DNA of 64,000 nucleotides from Gordius sp. MW1 (taxonomy: Eukaryota; Nematomorpha; Gordioida; Gordea; Gordiidae). Position numbers and translations under genes: made by a program. The notes beneath the pieces were generated by a model. That model had not been told where the DNA came from. It ran no database searches and saw nothing but the letters and a program-made list of their open reading frames with translations. Positions 1-12,611 of the stretch are shown here, in pieces (position 1 is the first letter of the stretch; every line of letters begins with the position of its first letter). The stretch covers positions 11,852,001-11,916,000 of the forward strand of contig OZ038530.1 in the NCBI GenBank assembly GCA_964036665.1, written 5' to 3'.

Positions 1-415
1 TTTTTATATTGGAATCTTGATGTTCAAAATTAAGTGTATAAACTTTTTATGCATTTTTGCTCGGAAATGATGGAGCGCGTTCTTGTCTAAATATTTGGAT
101 CAATTTCATGGGTCAAACTCGGTTGTAATTATTAATATTTTGTTTTATGAAAGTTAAAAACGTTTTTTTTGTTTATTTCAACTCTTGAGATTAAATCTAA
201 ACTTAGCTGATACTTAAAAATTATAAAAACATACAACCTTTAAGCTTAGGAAAATTTTGCACCTTACAAAATCGCTGTTATGTTATGCGTCTGAAATGTG
301 AATCTGCTGTGAATTCGAAGTTAAGACACGGCTATGTTATAACCCGTACGACGATTTTTGCTGCGCAACAAAATCCGAAGAAACAATTTTCTCTTTATTT
401 TTACTACACCTGTAG
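1..415. other. SEC63 intron (5' part outside window)
   Basis: AT-rich sequence ending in the acceptor (AG at 414-415) of the first visible SEC63 exon. I see no coding segment in it. Confidence 0.6.
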
Positions 416-3400
416 GAGGCGATCGAACGCGAAGACCAAACTCAAGGAAATGTAGACCAAGAAACGGAGCAAGGAACTGGAGGTCCTAGTTACAAACCCA
501 AAAAGAAACCGCTTTGGAAGGATAAGAGCGGAGGGGGAGGCAAGGGGAAAAAGAAGAAAGGACCTGCCCCTGCTGCCAAGAAAAAGGCTGAAACAACGAT
601 CGAAAAGGGCGAAGCCGTTGAAGTATATTGAATCCACGCAATTTATTATACTGCCAATTTTATATGAAGTGATCGCTCATCTAGGGGCTCAATTAGTGTT
701 TAAACTTAGTTTAGGGCTGCCTATTTTCATGATTAGCATTGCTGGTTTTGTGTTGATCATGATCGTAGCCAGCATTCGGATTAGAGGGGGGGGGGGCAAT
801 AATGATTTAGGAAGGGGCAAAATAATCAATCTTAAAAATTTTAGCCGTAACTTTAATAAATTTTTGGATTTTTAGAGGGGGCAGCCGCTCCTCCCTGCCC
901 CCTCCCCTTGGCTACGCCCATGGTGTTGATATATGTCCTTTTTGCTATTTGTTTCGTCCTTTATTTTTTGAGATAATTTAAGGTGTCCGAAAACTCGATC
1001 GAAACCATTCACAAACTGGAGACCAATTATTGATAGGTTATTGATGTTAATTTTCGAATGAGAAATAAATCTCTGTCTTTTCTTTTAATAACAAAATTTG
1101 ATAAGAGGGATTTAATAGTGCATGCTTTAAAAAATGAGCAGAAACAACAAGATGGTAAAGCTAAAACTGACGTTTCCAAAAACGTGAACGCTAAGGATGG
1201 TACTCGGAAAAAGAAGAAAGTCAAAACGTTGCCCAAAAGTAATTTAAATTTTCACGTTCGAATATTACGTCTATTTATTTAAAAGTTTAAAGAAAAGTTT
1301 GAAATATTTTTGTTTTCAATTGTGGTATATTACCCCACATACTAAAGGTCAAATTATTGATTGAAAAATAAGATTTAATGGGCCATTCCATGTCGAATCG
1401 TCAAAAAAAACGAATTGGGCTAATTTTTTTGAGGATGGAGACCCTCACATTAAAAAATAATTTCTGAAAATTTTAGCCATTTTGGGCCTATACTTTTTTA
1501 GTTATGGGCGCTAATATGAAATCACGCTCAAGCGCGTTTTACAAGATTTACTATTTTTGACATATTTTTAAAAGTATTGGTGTTAGCTTCGCAATTTTAG
1601 TGTATTTTAATCTTAATAAATTCTATCAGAAATATCAAACGACAAACTTTTGTGGTTAATGTTCATAGTTAAATTGGTGAATATATACGAGGTCTAAATA
1701 GGTTTTTTTGGTTTTTCCTATTAAATGATCAATTTCCTACAATTGTATATATTGTGAACAAGTATTACCATCTGTGCCATTAGCATTTGATAGATATCGT
1801 TTTAGTTTAAGGAGACCGCTTGAACCCAAAGTTTTGTTACATCAAATTAACTTGATTCTTAAGTAAATTTTTACAACTTAACCCACTTTTGAGATTAATT
1901 AAACTATCAGAACCTTAACCCTGCTCAAATGGAGAATATCACACTTTTACTATATAGAATACATATTGCGTAACAAAATAGGTGTTGTTTTATGTTATAA
2001 GCGGGAAATAGTATAACTAGATTTTTTTAAATCAAAAATATCGCTTGTTCATTTTATTTAGTGCCAAGTGAAAAAAGCGAAGCGAATTTTTAATCTAATT
2101 TATCAAACTCTTCATTCTTTTTCTTAATATCTTTATATTCATCATGAAATTTATCATATATCAATCTTATTGCACGAATATCATTGATAAGATCGTAATT
2201 ATTCTATAAACATATAAATTTTTTTAAAAAAACATAACATACCAACTTGAATTTCTTCGACATCGCGCGAAAAGTACAAAATGATTTGTATCTTATTTTC
2301 GTTCGCTTTTTGCCACGGGCGAAAATAATCGTCTGCGGTTTACTATGAACGCCTCGCCTCCTATTTACACTTCTTATTTTCGTGCGAATTAATTCGCAAT
2401 TCGCGCGTCATCACGAACGCCCCGTTACTTTAATTTAAACGATATCTATAAAAACCTTGCTTTTGACAGCTTTTTGACCAATTTAACGTTAAAGAGGTTT
2501 TCAAAAGCATTTTTAACAAAAATAAGTTTTGAAAGGCAGAGCCGTCTACTAAATATCTTTGCATACAAATTGGCGTTTATTAACCATTTATTTTTTGTAA
2601 TAACTGGTATGCTAAATGTTTTATTAATGAGATGAATGTTACTTGTATCCTTTTGAACATTGTGAACTCTTCCTTTTAAAATTGTACAACCCATCCTAAA
2701 TTAGATTTTTTATTGTTAACTTAGTGTGGCTTTATTTAAAAAATTATTTTGAATGTTTCACCCTGCTTGGTCGCAAATAGTTTCCATATATCGCGACTTC
2801 GGGTTAGATTACGGGTAAGCTGCGCTAGAACCCTTGTCCTCTCTACTGCTTTAATGATATATGTGAGCCATTTTTGTGCACTTCTTTATTTTATGTAACG
2901 TTTAAGACACGAAGTAGGAATCAAAGTGTAATGCTGCTAACAACATTCTTGGGCCACTAGGTAAATCGTCTTGCTATTTAACAAATATGCGATAAGGCGT
3001 TGCTTTTTATATTAAGTTTTTCGCAATAATTATACCTAATATAACCCATTGCACGCGTCCAGGCAGCAACAACGCTAAGAAGAAAGGTGAAAAGGGTAGT
3101 AGCGGGTCCGTGAGCGGAGGGAGCGATAGCGAAAGCAGTAGTAGCACGGATAGCGAAGAATACACCAGCGGGTCGGAGTCTGATCCCGAAGCCAGAAACC
3201 AAATCAAAAACGCCCTAGCCCAAAGCGCTCGCATGGCTGCCGACGCGGCCGAAGAGGCGGGCGGTGGGGATGAGGGGGTCGAAATGTGGGACGAAGAATT
3301 TCAGAAAACGCTTAGGAAACAGGAACGTGCCATGTTCGAAGCCGGGGCCAAAGTTAAAGAAACGCACGAAACGCATAGCCCCGCCTTTCCCGAAGTACGT

Positions 3401-6400
3401 TTTTTCATCATAATGCATGCAATCGTAGTAAAGAAGGGTTAGGCAAATTTGAAAATTTGAGGGAAAACTAAAAAAGTCGAATATACTATGATTACAAATG
3501 CATAAAAGTGTCTTCATTTATAAATACTTATTGTTTTGCACGTGATGAATACCTTGTTTCAAATCTTTAATATCAAGATACTATCATTTCAAACAATAAC
3601 CTTTTTTGGTACATTTGCTTCGCCTTTCTATATCAATTGATATTTTTGCCCACCCAGCCTGAAATAATTTAACACTGTCTACGTGGAATGTATTGTAGTA
3701 GCCTGGGTATATATAAATCTTCTTGTAGATTATAAATTTCATTGTATAAATACGGTGGATTTGGATTGATAGCGTAGGTAGAGGGAAATGGAACGCAATA
3801 TTTCGGACACTTGTAGTCCATCTTCAGGAAAAAAAAAAAAAAAAAAGGAGAAGATGAAGTCTCAAAAAATAAAAATGAAGTAAAGTGATTATAACAACGA
3901 TGATATAGATACAAAAAAAAAAAAAAAAATTACAAAAACTGGTTATAGCGAGAAATTAACAATAGCGATTGTAGGGATGGATGTTTTTTATAAGAATAGA
4001 GTAGATACATATGGAGATAGGAAAAAGGTGCGAAAAAAGTAAATAGCTAAATAATAAGAGAAAAGGGGGGAACTTGTAGATTAATTTAGTAAAATTTTAG
4101 ATTAATCTGTAAAGTATAATTTAAACGTAAAGGGTAGGATAGGATTGGTGTAGAAACAAAATTATTTTTTTAGTGACAAATATCCTTCTTAACGTTTCTG
4201 CTCTGCTCATTTATATTTTTTGGGTTTGCGTTTATAAAAAAGTGTTTTCCGTCGAATAAATCACGTAAAATTCGCTTTTTTAAACATTGGGTATACTGTT
4301 AGAAGAAAAATATTAATTCTTTGGAGTTTTTCTTATTTTAAAGCCGTAAACCTGCCTCAGGGTCGACTAAGATAAACGTTAAGGTCTGTTAAAAATGTGA
4401 ATTTTGACTAACTTTTGACAAGCAACAGTTTGTTTAAATACTAAAGATTTTGCTATAAATTAAAATTGTCGCACATAAATTATTTATCTTTGACGGTATA
4501 TTTTGATAGAAAAAGTACGAAAGGTGGTGGCTCTACATGGCGGATAGAAAGCATAGCACCCTGATTACGGCTCCCATCTATGTAACCAGTCTCAAGGAGA
4601 CCGAGGAGGTATTACGTGCATTATTTTATCACTCATCTTTCATATTTGTTTGCTCCGTGTTTTTAAGGGAAAGATTTAAAATATAATGTCATCTGTCATT
4701 TTTGTCTTTAGATTGCATCCTTTTTTGTCATTTTTATGGCATACCAAGTATACAAAAAACTTATATAATATTCTCTACTTAAGAAGGAATTGTGGTGTTT
4801 ATGTTTCAAAAATTTATAAGTGCTAGCAAATATTACCTTTTGGTTAACTCTATACTGATTAAAATGTACCCTTTTCCCCTTTAAAGAATTATATCACATC
4901 ACAAAAGGATATTGTGATAGAATGTCTTCTATTTCTATTGTTCAAAGGCGCCTATAATTTTATTTAGTTTATTTTTTCTTAAAAATATTACGTATATCAA
5001 AGTAATTGTCCTTCAAATTTTTAAGTAGCCTCTTAGCTCTTAAATTTTCATAATATATGTTAATGCGCTTTTCAATATACGTTTTGTCGTAGTTTCAACT
5101 CAAGTTTCCGGCTCCACCCAAACCGGGCATCTACCCATTTACCGTCATACTCCGTTCCGATTCATATTTAGATTGCGATTTCTCCAAAACTGTCAAGGTT
5201 ATCATTTTATCGTATTTATCTTGTATTTTAAAATATAAATTCCTTAACTACTACATAGACCTTTCATACTACAGGATATATGTATCCAATTTTTTTGTTA
5301 TTTTAATGGGTTTCAACGTTTTTTATATCGAATACAAGTCACTGATTGGCACGAGGGCTGAATTTATTTTGAACCTGACTCGAGTTCGAATCTGGCCTGA
5401 TTTGATAAAAATAGCACGAAATATGATTATGTTAGTAGGGGGTGGGGTTTGAAAAGCTATAAAATACCACTCTTTACGTATGTTATATTTCATGTTATAG
5501 AGAGTCATGTTAAATAAATAAATTATTTTGAATGGTTTGTTGGCTAGAATGGGCTCTCGAACGTTAGATTTATTCATTGATTTTTGTCCGAACCCCGTTC
5601 AATGGATTTACGTCTCAAATATTAATAAATGTAGTTTTTACATCGATATTTGTCGAAAAGCTTTTCCCGTTAATTTTTTGAGTCTTCTGCCGCAAAGTCA
5701 ATGGGACCGACCCTAGCATTTTGTAGATGACTTTAAATTCGCTGTGCAGAGCTATAACGCTAGAATTGGGATATTTAATGGGACAATAACAACCAATATA
5801 TATGTAACTATCATGCTTCGAAAGCATAGACTAATAATACTATAGATTGGCGAAAGCTGCTGATTTTTGATAAGGGTTTAGTCCGCCATCTTAGGAATAT
5901 TTATTAACAAACCAAAGGTAATTTGTTTTGCTGAATTCTAATATTTAGTTAAATATCTATTTTAAGCTAATATCACCTAACAAAGGCTTTAACAAAGAAA
6001 AAATTTATGTTCGGTAAAAAAATAGGAATCTCATTTTAAATTTTTAAAATTGTGTAACACATCCACATTAACATTGAGTTGTATCTCACTTAAGATGGCG
6101 GCCTAAGTTGCTTTATAAGATTCAATATATAAACAGCTGTTCGCCGGTCTATTATTATTCTTATTAGTCTATTTTCAAAAGGCTCATATATATGAGAGAA
6201 GAGTAGTTTTATTAATTTTTATTTCCCTCTCCCCTATCGCCCACAGCTGGACGTGAAAGAGGAAAAGAAGATGGACACCAACCATCCGCAATGGGATATA
6301 TCGGATTCCGAACATTCCCGAACCGGGGACGAAGCCGGGCCCGAAGGTAAAACGGGTCAGGGCGGCTCTGATCCCGAATACACGACTGAAGAGGACGACG

Positions 6401-6522
6401 ATGATGATGATGTTAATCATAAAGTTGAACAACAGCAAAAACAACCAACGAAACAACAAAATAAGTCAACAGTTAATTCAACAACCGCTAATTCAGGCAC
6501 CTCCTCTAACGAGTCTGAATAA
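416..6522 (+). CDS. SEC63: SEC63 translocon component, C-terminal part (5' end outside window)
   Basis: SEC63 is an ER membrane J-protein that works with the SEC61 channel and BiP in protein translocation. Six coding exons fit in phase: 416-622, 1142-1238, 3063-3394, 4510-4608, 5093-5197, 6247-6522 (stop). The first three encode Lys-rich and Ser/Asp-rich linker (GGSDSESSSSTDSEEY) ending in a charged helix. Exons 4-5 carry the family signature (KKYERWWLYMADRKHSTLI, then KFPAPPKPGIYPFTVILRSD), typical of the Sec63/Brl domain. The last exon has NHPQWD and an acidic run (EEDDDDDD), matching the acidic SEC63 tail; a Gln/Asn/Ser-rich end follows. The J domain, membrane helices and N-terminal Brl part must lie upstream. 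Exon 2 rests on phase and Lys richness only. A candidate poly(A) signal AATAAA is at 6859. Identity is from recalled family sequence; the C-terminal half is secure. Confidence 0.93.
758..922. mobile_element. MITE family A (GCGTAGCC termini), copy 1, in a SEC63 intron
   Basis: A 165-bp element with imperfect inverted ends (CATGATCGTAGCC ... GGCTACGCCCATG), flanked by an exact 8-bp duplication GTGTTGAT (750-757 and 923-930). The 8-bp duplication points to hAT-type transposition. It has no coding capacity. Further copies are listed separately. Confidence 0.9.
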
Positions 6523-7617
6523 TACTCTCTTATTTGTGTGAATGTCCATGACCAGCTAGCTTACCTCTTGAAAGCTCCAGTTCTTGCAAATACTAAATGC
6601 TTATATTTTTCTTAAATTTATCAAAGTTAAAAATTTGGTTCGACTGCCGATAGATGAATATAGCACGAATTATGCGTCAAAGTGTTATATTGTTATTTTA
6701 CTTCGGTCTCGATAGGGATTTGCAACACAAAAATTGCCAATTCACCGCGTTAAATTGAATCCAGCATTCCTAAGAATTTAAACATCGACGATTTTTTTAC
6801 CTGGTGCCCCGATGTCCTCACGTAATAGTTTTTGTTGGCAATTTTTAGTGTGAATGAAAATAAAATCGATTTCTGATTATTACTGCAATTTCTAGCTTAT
6901 TCGTGGCTATTTTGCTTTTTATCATGACCAAACAATTTCAATAGAGTTATCGTTTGGTTCTAACCTTTCGCACAAATTTAAACAATCGTCTGCTTTAAAA
7001 TCATATGGAAGTAACTTTAAACTTTTGTGGATCGACATTAAAATTTGGTGGAATAAGCTCTAATACCTAGGTTATCGTAATGATTAGACCTGTGTAAATG
7101 GCCATAAATCAACCTTAAGCACGCACCTCGATCATTTTCGCGTTGAAACAAATAATAAATATTAAAACCATATATGTTATCTCTTGCTAGTCCCTATTCT
7201 ATCCTGCACCTTCCCCCTCACCATCTTTGCATTGTAAAATAATGGACCATCCCATCACACCTTTATACTGTATGTACCTCTTCTCTCTCATCTATATATA
7301 CACTTGGCTTGTTAACCTTTAAATCCGCGAAAACATTTTTTTCTAACTTTATACTGCATTGTATTTTACTGATTTTAATATATAATCCGATCTCGACAAC
7401 CCGTTACTATTTTAAATACATGATCACGCCATCTTTTTGGGGGGTATAAGGATGCTTGCTTACAACTTATTATCTTGTTAACTACCATTATTTATAGTAT
7501 GTAGTACGAACCTTTTTCTAATCGTTAATGTTCGTATCGAATAAAAATTATATATATCAATAAAATGTTCAGTGAAAATTAAGATCAGCTATTATATTTT
7601 TATTTTTGAGTTAGTGA
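6523..7617. other. SEC63 3' flank and intergenic DNA
   Basis: No gene is recognised. It probably holds the SEC63 3' UTR; AATAAA occurs at 6859 and 7540. Otherwise AT-rich unique-looking sequence. Confidence 0.5.
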
Positions 7618-7780
7618 TAATGTTGTAAAAACGGCTAGGTTTTGTTTGGTCGGCCTTTGGTTTTAGTCGACTAAACATAAACAGACCAGGTCTGTTTATG
7701 CGACTAAGAAAAACTGTTTATGTTTGGTCGACTAAGACCAAAGATCGAGCAAACAAAACCCAGCCCTTTTTACAACACTA
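7618..7780. mobile_element. MITE family B, hairpin-forming, copy 1
   Basis: A 163-bp near-palindrome running from TAATGTTGTAAAAACGGC to CCCTTTTTACAACACTA. The inner arms repeat TTGGTCGACTAA-type words, so the element can fold into one long hairpin. Flanks GTTAGTGA (7610-7617) and GTTCGTGA (7781-7788) match at 7 of 8 positions, consistent with a hAT-type target duplication. A second copy lies at 27523-27698. Confidence 0.8.
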
Positions 7781-8310
7781 GTTCGTGATGATGTCTACGC
7801 CTCAAATTGCTTGTAAAATGAAGATTCTTAAGAGCCATTTTGTTTTGTAATTAAATTAATACTGAATAAAATTTGTTATTGCCCTTTAAATAAAATATTT
7901 GTATTTAGTTTGTTTTATTAACTAAAATAGACGCCATTTTGGTTTGGGAGTTTTCTATTTTATAGTTTAAAATATATTATAGATGGCGCTAATTTAACAA
8001 CTATTATCTTGTCAAATATATCTCTGTTTGAAAATTGGAGTGCTCTATCTCCACAAACTTCTAACTGAAATAATTGAGTTCAAAGTTTAAATGCTATAAA
8101 TTCTCAACATATTATTCATATGACCTGAAATAAAGGTCGATAATGTAAGCTATAAACATCTTGTATATTTTAGCAAAAATTGGATTTTTCTTATTTTTCC
8201 TTGTAAAAATTGACTTTACATTTCAGAGAATATTATTACTTTGCTCTATCTGCATTTTAAATAAGTTTTAAAGATTGTACATGTAAGATAATTTAAACAA
8301 AAATTAAAAT
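7781..8310. other. Intergenic DNA, nothing recognised
   Basis: AT-rich sequence with no supported gene or repeat. Confidence 0.5.
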
Positions 8311-8689
8311 AAAAACTCGGGCCTTCGGCCCTCGTGGGAAGGGGGAGAAGGGAAGGGGGGACGACTCATCTGTACTTCGTATAAATGTATCATATTTGCT
8401 ATGCAATTTATGGGCGAGAAAGGTGGGAAGGGGCGAGAATGCCTATAGGGGGGTATTAAATGCCTAATGATTAATTAATTATTTATACAAATTTTCCATT
8501 ATAGGCAAAATGTAATATAGGCAAGTGTTAGGGTTAGATTTAGTGTTTGCACCTAGTTGCGTATTACATTAGTTTTTATTGATTATGGGTCTAACAAACA
8601 TTATATTATAAAACAACACAATGTTAAGAATTTGCAGAATTGTTGGGAGAAATTTTTTGTTGAATTTGAACAATTTTTAATTAAAAAAA

Positions 8690-9650
8690 TCAAAAATTTG
8701 GCCAATGGTCACTTTTTCTCTATTGGTCAGTACCAACAGATACTCTATAAGTCAATGATAGCCAAAAAAACGGAAAAAAAAATTTTGATGCTCAATTTGG
8801 CCAATGGTCATTTTTTTCCATTGGTCAGCAGCCAGCACACGTTAAAAGTGGATATAAATTCATAAGAGTAAAAAAAAACGAAAATAAAATTTTCAAATCA
8901 CATTTTGGCCAATGGTCATTTTTTTCCATTGGTCAGCAGCCAGGACACGGTAAAAGTGGATATAAATTCATAATAGTCAAAAAAAACGAAAAAAAAGTTT
9001 TCGAATCACATTTTGGCCAATGGTCATTTTATTCCAGTGGTCAGCAGCCAGCGGACGGCCAAAAAGTGATAATAACAATGGTAGGAACAGGAACAATCAT
9101 AATAGTCAAAAAAAAACGAAAAAAATATTTTCGATTTACATTTTGGCCAATGGTCATTTTTTCCATCGGTCAGGAGCCAGCGGACGGCCAAAAAGTCATA
9201 ATAGCAATGGTAGTAACAGGAACAATCATAATAATCAAAAAAACGAAAAAATAAACTCGGATTCACATTTTGGCCAATGGTCATTTTTTTCAGTGGTCAG
9301 CAGCCAACGGACGGCCAAAAAGTCTTATTATCAATGATAGTAACAAGAACAATCATAAGAGTCAAAAAAAACCCGGGATTCTAACCCAAAAACTAGTTAA
9401 ATTGCATAGCAAGTAAAAGTAAACAACTTTATTTATGTTTATTATATAACATTGGTCAGCAGCCAGCGGACGGCCAAAAAGTCATAATAGCAATGGTAGA
9501 AACAGGAACAATCATAATAGTCAAAAAAAAAACGAAAAAAATAATTTTGATTCACATTTTGGCCAATGGTCATTTTTTTCATTGGTCAGCAGCCAGCGGA
9601 CGGCCAAAAATTCTTATTATCAATGATAGTAACAAGAACAATCATAAGAG
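8690..9650. repeat. Minisatellite with inverted CCAAT motifs, core of the HINE-like element
   Basis: About eight degenerate units of roughly 105-140 bp. Each starts near TTGGCCAATGGTCATTTTTT, continues with CCATTGGTCAGCAGCCAG, and most contain CGGACGGCCAAAAAGTCATA and a run of A's. Within each unit GGCCAATGG and CCATTGGTC form a short imperfect stem. Several frames stay open through the units (repeating LANGHFF), but this reflects unit length and composition. I do not call a protein. Confidence 0.85.
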
Positions 9651-9824
9651 TCAAAAAAACTCCGGGATTCTAACCCCAAAACTAGTTAAATTGCATAGCA
9701 ATTAAAAAGTAAACAACTTTTATTTATGTTTATTATATAACTAGTTAAATTGCATAGCAATTAAAAGTAAACAACTTTTATTTATGTTTATTATATAATA
9801 GATAATTTAACAAATCTTATATAT

Positions 9825-9950
9825 AATACACCGAGGGAGATAGAGATGAGGGGTGGGGCACCTCTTATGCATTAATTTAAAAAATAACACAGCGAGGGAG
9901 ATAGAGATGAGGGGTGGGGCACCTCTTTCTCATGCATTAATTTAAAAAAT
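9825..9950. repeat. Two-copy tandem repeat of about 62 bp
   Basis: GAGGGAGATAGAGATGAGGG followed by GTGGGGCACCTCTT and ATGCATTAATTTAAAAAAT occurs twice in tandem. The reverse complement recurs at 41690-41745, 49910-49985 and 50320-50425, so it belongs to the HINE-like element family. Confidence 0.8.
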
Positions 9951-10045
9951 CGATAACCTAATATACCCAATGCAAATAGATAAAGAGGGTAACGGACAAC
10001 GGACAACCAAAAAACGAGCCCATAAATAGCATAGCAATTAATATT

Positions 10046-12611
10046 ACTAAATTTATCGAAATTAATAATTATAAAAGTTTAGAATATATTTGAGGGGATA
10101 AATGTGTACAATTAAATTTTTAAGACAGTCACAAATTTATTTCCTTTTATAACTTTGAAAACTCAAAAATAATAATATTTCTACGTAGAAATGGTAACCC
10201 TTTAAAAGGCTTTTTAAAATTAACAAGCTAAAATTATGCTAGTTTAGGACATGACAATTTATTTTCATAAATGATAAATAGATACAAAATAATAACTCAT
10301 TATAATGAATTAAGTATATTTCAACACAAATATCTCCCGAATTCTATGTCTTGGGAATTAATTTTGGTATAATCGTTTATATTCTCGTTTTGAAGATTCA
10401 TTTTTTCTTTTCCTATCTCTCGCAAATTATAAGCCATAGTTTAATTGAGTCTATATGCATCTCTCATCTCTATATTTACTTGGCTTGATGCCCTATATAA
10501 TCTCTTTTCTAAATTTATTCGGCTTACAGTTTTACTTATTTTATTATATAATACACTTATTCCGTTAAGATTTTAATAACCCATTATTAACCTATGTTTA
10601 AAATGTGAAGAAAATCTTTCAAAATGTATTTAAAATTAGGATTTTTGCGAATTCGATACCTATTATGGCAAGAATTGATAATCTATCTTAGACCTTGTCA
10701 ATTCGTAATCCTAAAATGCGTTATTTTTACTGCTTAGAATGGAGCTTATTTTAATAAAATCTGGAAATTCCCCATTTTATGCCAGCTTAGTAATTTGAAA
10801 CCTAGCAAAAATCGGTCTTAAATTTGAAAGAAAATACCCAGGAATACAATGTAAACGCCACATTTTTAAGGGGCTTAACCCTCCCTTGGTCAGGTCAAAA
10901 TCCTAACACGGATGGTAAAGGGGGTCATGATGACCCCAAACTTTAAATAGCTATAACTTTGTTGTATTATATTATAAACTTTTAAAATTTTAAAAGCATA
11001 ATACTACAACTCTTATCTGTAAATTGATATATTATTTTGGGTATTTGAACAAGTGGTTGTAATTTAATAATTACAATTAGTGCAACCCCCAAAATTTCCC
11101 CCTATGTAACTATATTTATTCATAACAATTTTTTTCCCCTTAATTTCATAATTTAATTTATAAGATCATATAAAATAAGGGAACTATAAATATAGAAAAT
11201 TTGGCATAAAAACCCTAAAAACAAAAAAAATAGAGATGTCCAAACTTATGGAATTTTTGGCCCTATATTTTTAAAGTAAAAATGTTACTACAATTCTTAG
11301 CCATTATTTTTCTGATTTTTGGAATTCAACTAAATTTTTTTTAATAGAAATACATTATAGAAAGTTAGAATTAAGAATAGAAAAAAAATCTAATTGTAAA
11401 ATCTTAAAACAAAAGTTTTATGAGGCTCTAAAAATAATGAATTTTGTGTAAAATATGAGATCTCCTACAAATTTTCTTAGTAATTTAAATTATTTTAGAT
11501 TGAAAAGGTAAAGTTTAAAATAGTCAGTTTATAATTAAACAATGGTAATATAAGCTCATGGTTTTTGTAAATTTGGCATAAAAAACATCAAAACAAAAAA
11601 ATAGAGTTGTCCAAACAAGGAAGTTTTGACTGAGACAGAAAAGTTTCTATTGTTATTGTTCAAATTAGTTGAAGATTTTTACAATAGAAATACATCATAT
11701 AAGGGTGAATTTTAGAATATGAAAGTAATCTTCACGTAATAACTTACAACATACAGTAATAAGGCTATAAAAACAGTCAATTTTGTAAAATATGAGACTT
11801 TCTACACATATTTAATATCAAACTTAATTTGTTTCAAATTATCAAGAAATTTTTAATTTAGTTACTTTATAAACAGACCTTATATAAGCTAATATGATTT
11901 TTTAGTCTATTAAATCCTAAGCTACTAAAATATTACCTATAAAGTATAAACTCCTCAAACTAATATTTAATAATTCTTTATTAGGGACCACTTGATAAAA
12001 TTTTATCTTTATACCATCTTCAGGCAAAAAACATCAAATATATAGCACTTATTAATGTTAAACATGTTAAGATGGTTTTTAGGCATCCGTCCGACACTTT
12101 CTAAGATAACCTAATCAAAATGAGAGGTAAAATAACTCTGCGCAAAATGTAATATATGTAAAATGTAATATATAGGCAAGGGTTAGGGTTATATTTAGTT
12201 ATTTATTTGATAATATGTATTTATTTATAAAATAGATATTATATATTTTGATATAACTTATTTTGTTTTAATTGTACATATTACATGCGTATGAATATGC
12301 GTGAAAACCGGTCTCAAAAGTGTCGGACGCTTATACCCGAACCTGTTAAGATATCAAAATGCACAGAAAAATTTACTCAAATGAGCACTTTTAAATACCA
12401 CGAGGAAAAATAAACATGTTAAAATCTGATTAAAAGTTAAATATCTCAAATAAAAGGAAATGCTTAGAAAAAATTTCTTTACGGATAGGTTAAGAATAAT
12501 GGTTTATAATAAAAATTTATATTTTTTTTTGTTTCATATTGTGGAAGGTGGGGTCCTGGAAGACCCCGGGCATCTAAAACACGCTGTATCTTAAAAATTA
12601 TTGGATAAAAA
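10046..12611. other. Long AT-rich intergenic stretch with internal repeats
   Basis: No gene. Two internal related blocks (around 11180-11240 and 11565-11620, sharing AAATTTGGCATAAAAA and AAAATAGAG-TGTCCAAAC) suggest an old duplication. Part (10630-10850) is a dispersed repeat related in inverted orientation to 15240-15510. Confidence 0.55.
10630..10850. repeat. Dispersed repeat, partner of the inverted copy at 15240-15510
   Basis: Shares, on the opposite strand, words such as ACCTAGCAAAAATCGGTCTT (10800 region) and GATACCTATTATGGCA (10660 region) with 15240-15510, at roughly 75-80% similarity by eye. No coding capacity or clear termini were found. Confidence 0.7.

Larger units (their letters stand above)
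8311..10045 (-). mobile_element. Helentron-associated (HINE-like) non-autonomous element, copy 1
   Basis: The left end carries a perfect hairpin (GGGCC-TTC-GGCCC, 8320-8332). The middle is a minisatellite (8690-9650). The right end carries a 15-nt palindrome-like word seen at the end of every family member (ATAGCATAGCAATTAA here; AATTGCTATGCAATT elsewhere). An inverted relative spans 41574-51923. Terminal hairpin, minisatellite core and, for the other copy, insertion at a TT site without a long target duplication are traits of Helentron-derived HINE/DINE elements. There is no transposase gene. Strand is given so that the hairpin is the 3' end. Class assignment is inference. Confidence 0.6.

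Noticed and set aside
5330-5410. GAGTTCGAATC word as a SINE promoter
   Set aside because: An isolated B-box-like word within a SEC63 intron without an A box or poly(A) tail.
8690-9650. Repeated units with spacers, CRISPR-like at first sight
   Set aside because: Units are over 100 bp, degenerate along their whole length, and in eukaryotic transposon context; there are no short perfect repeats with unique spacers.
8557-9705. Open frames repeating LANGHFFSIG-type peptides
   Set aside because: They arise from a minisatellite on both strands and in several frames and are not conserved between the two copies.
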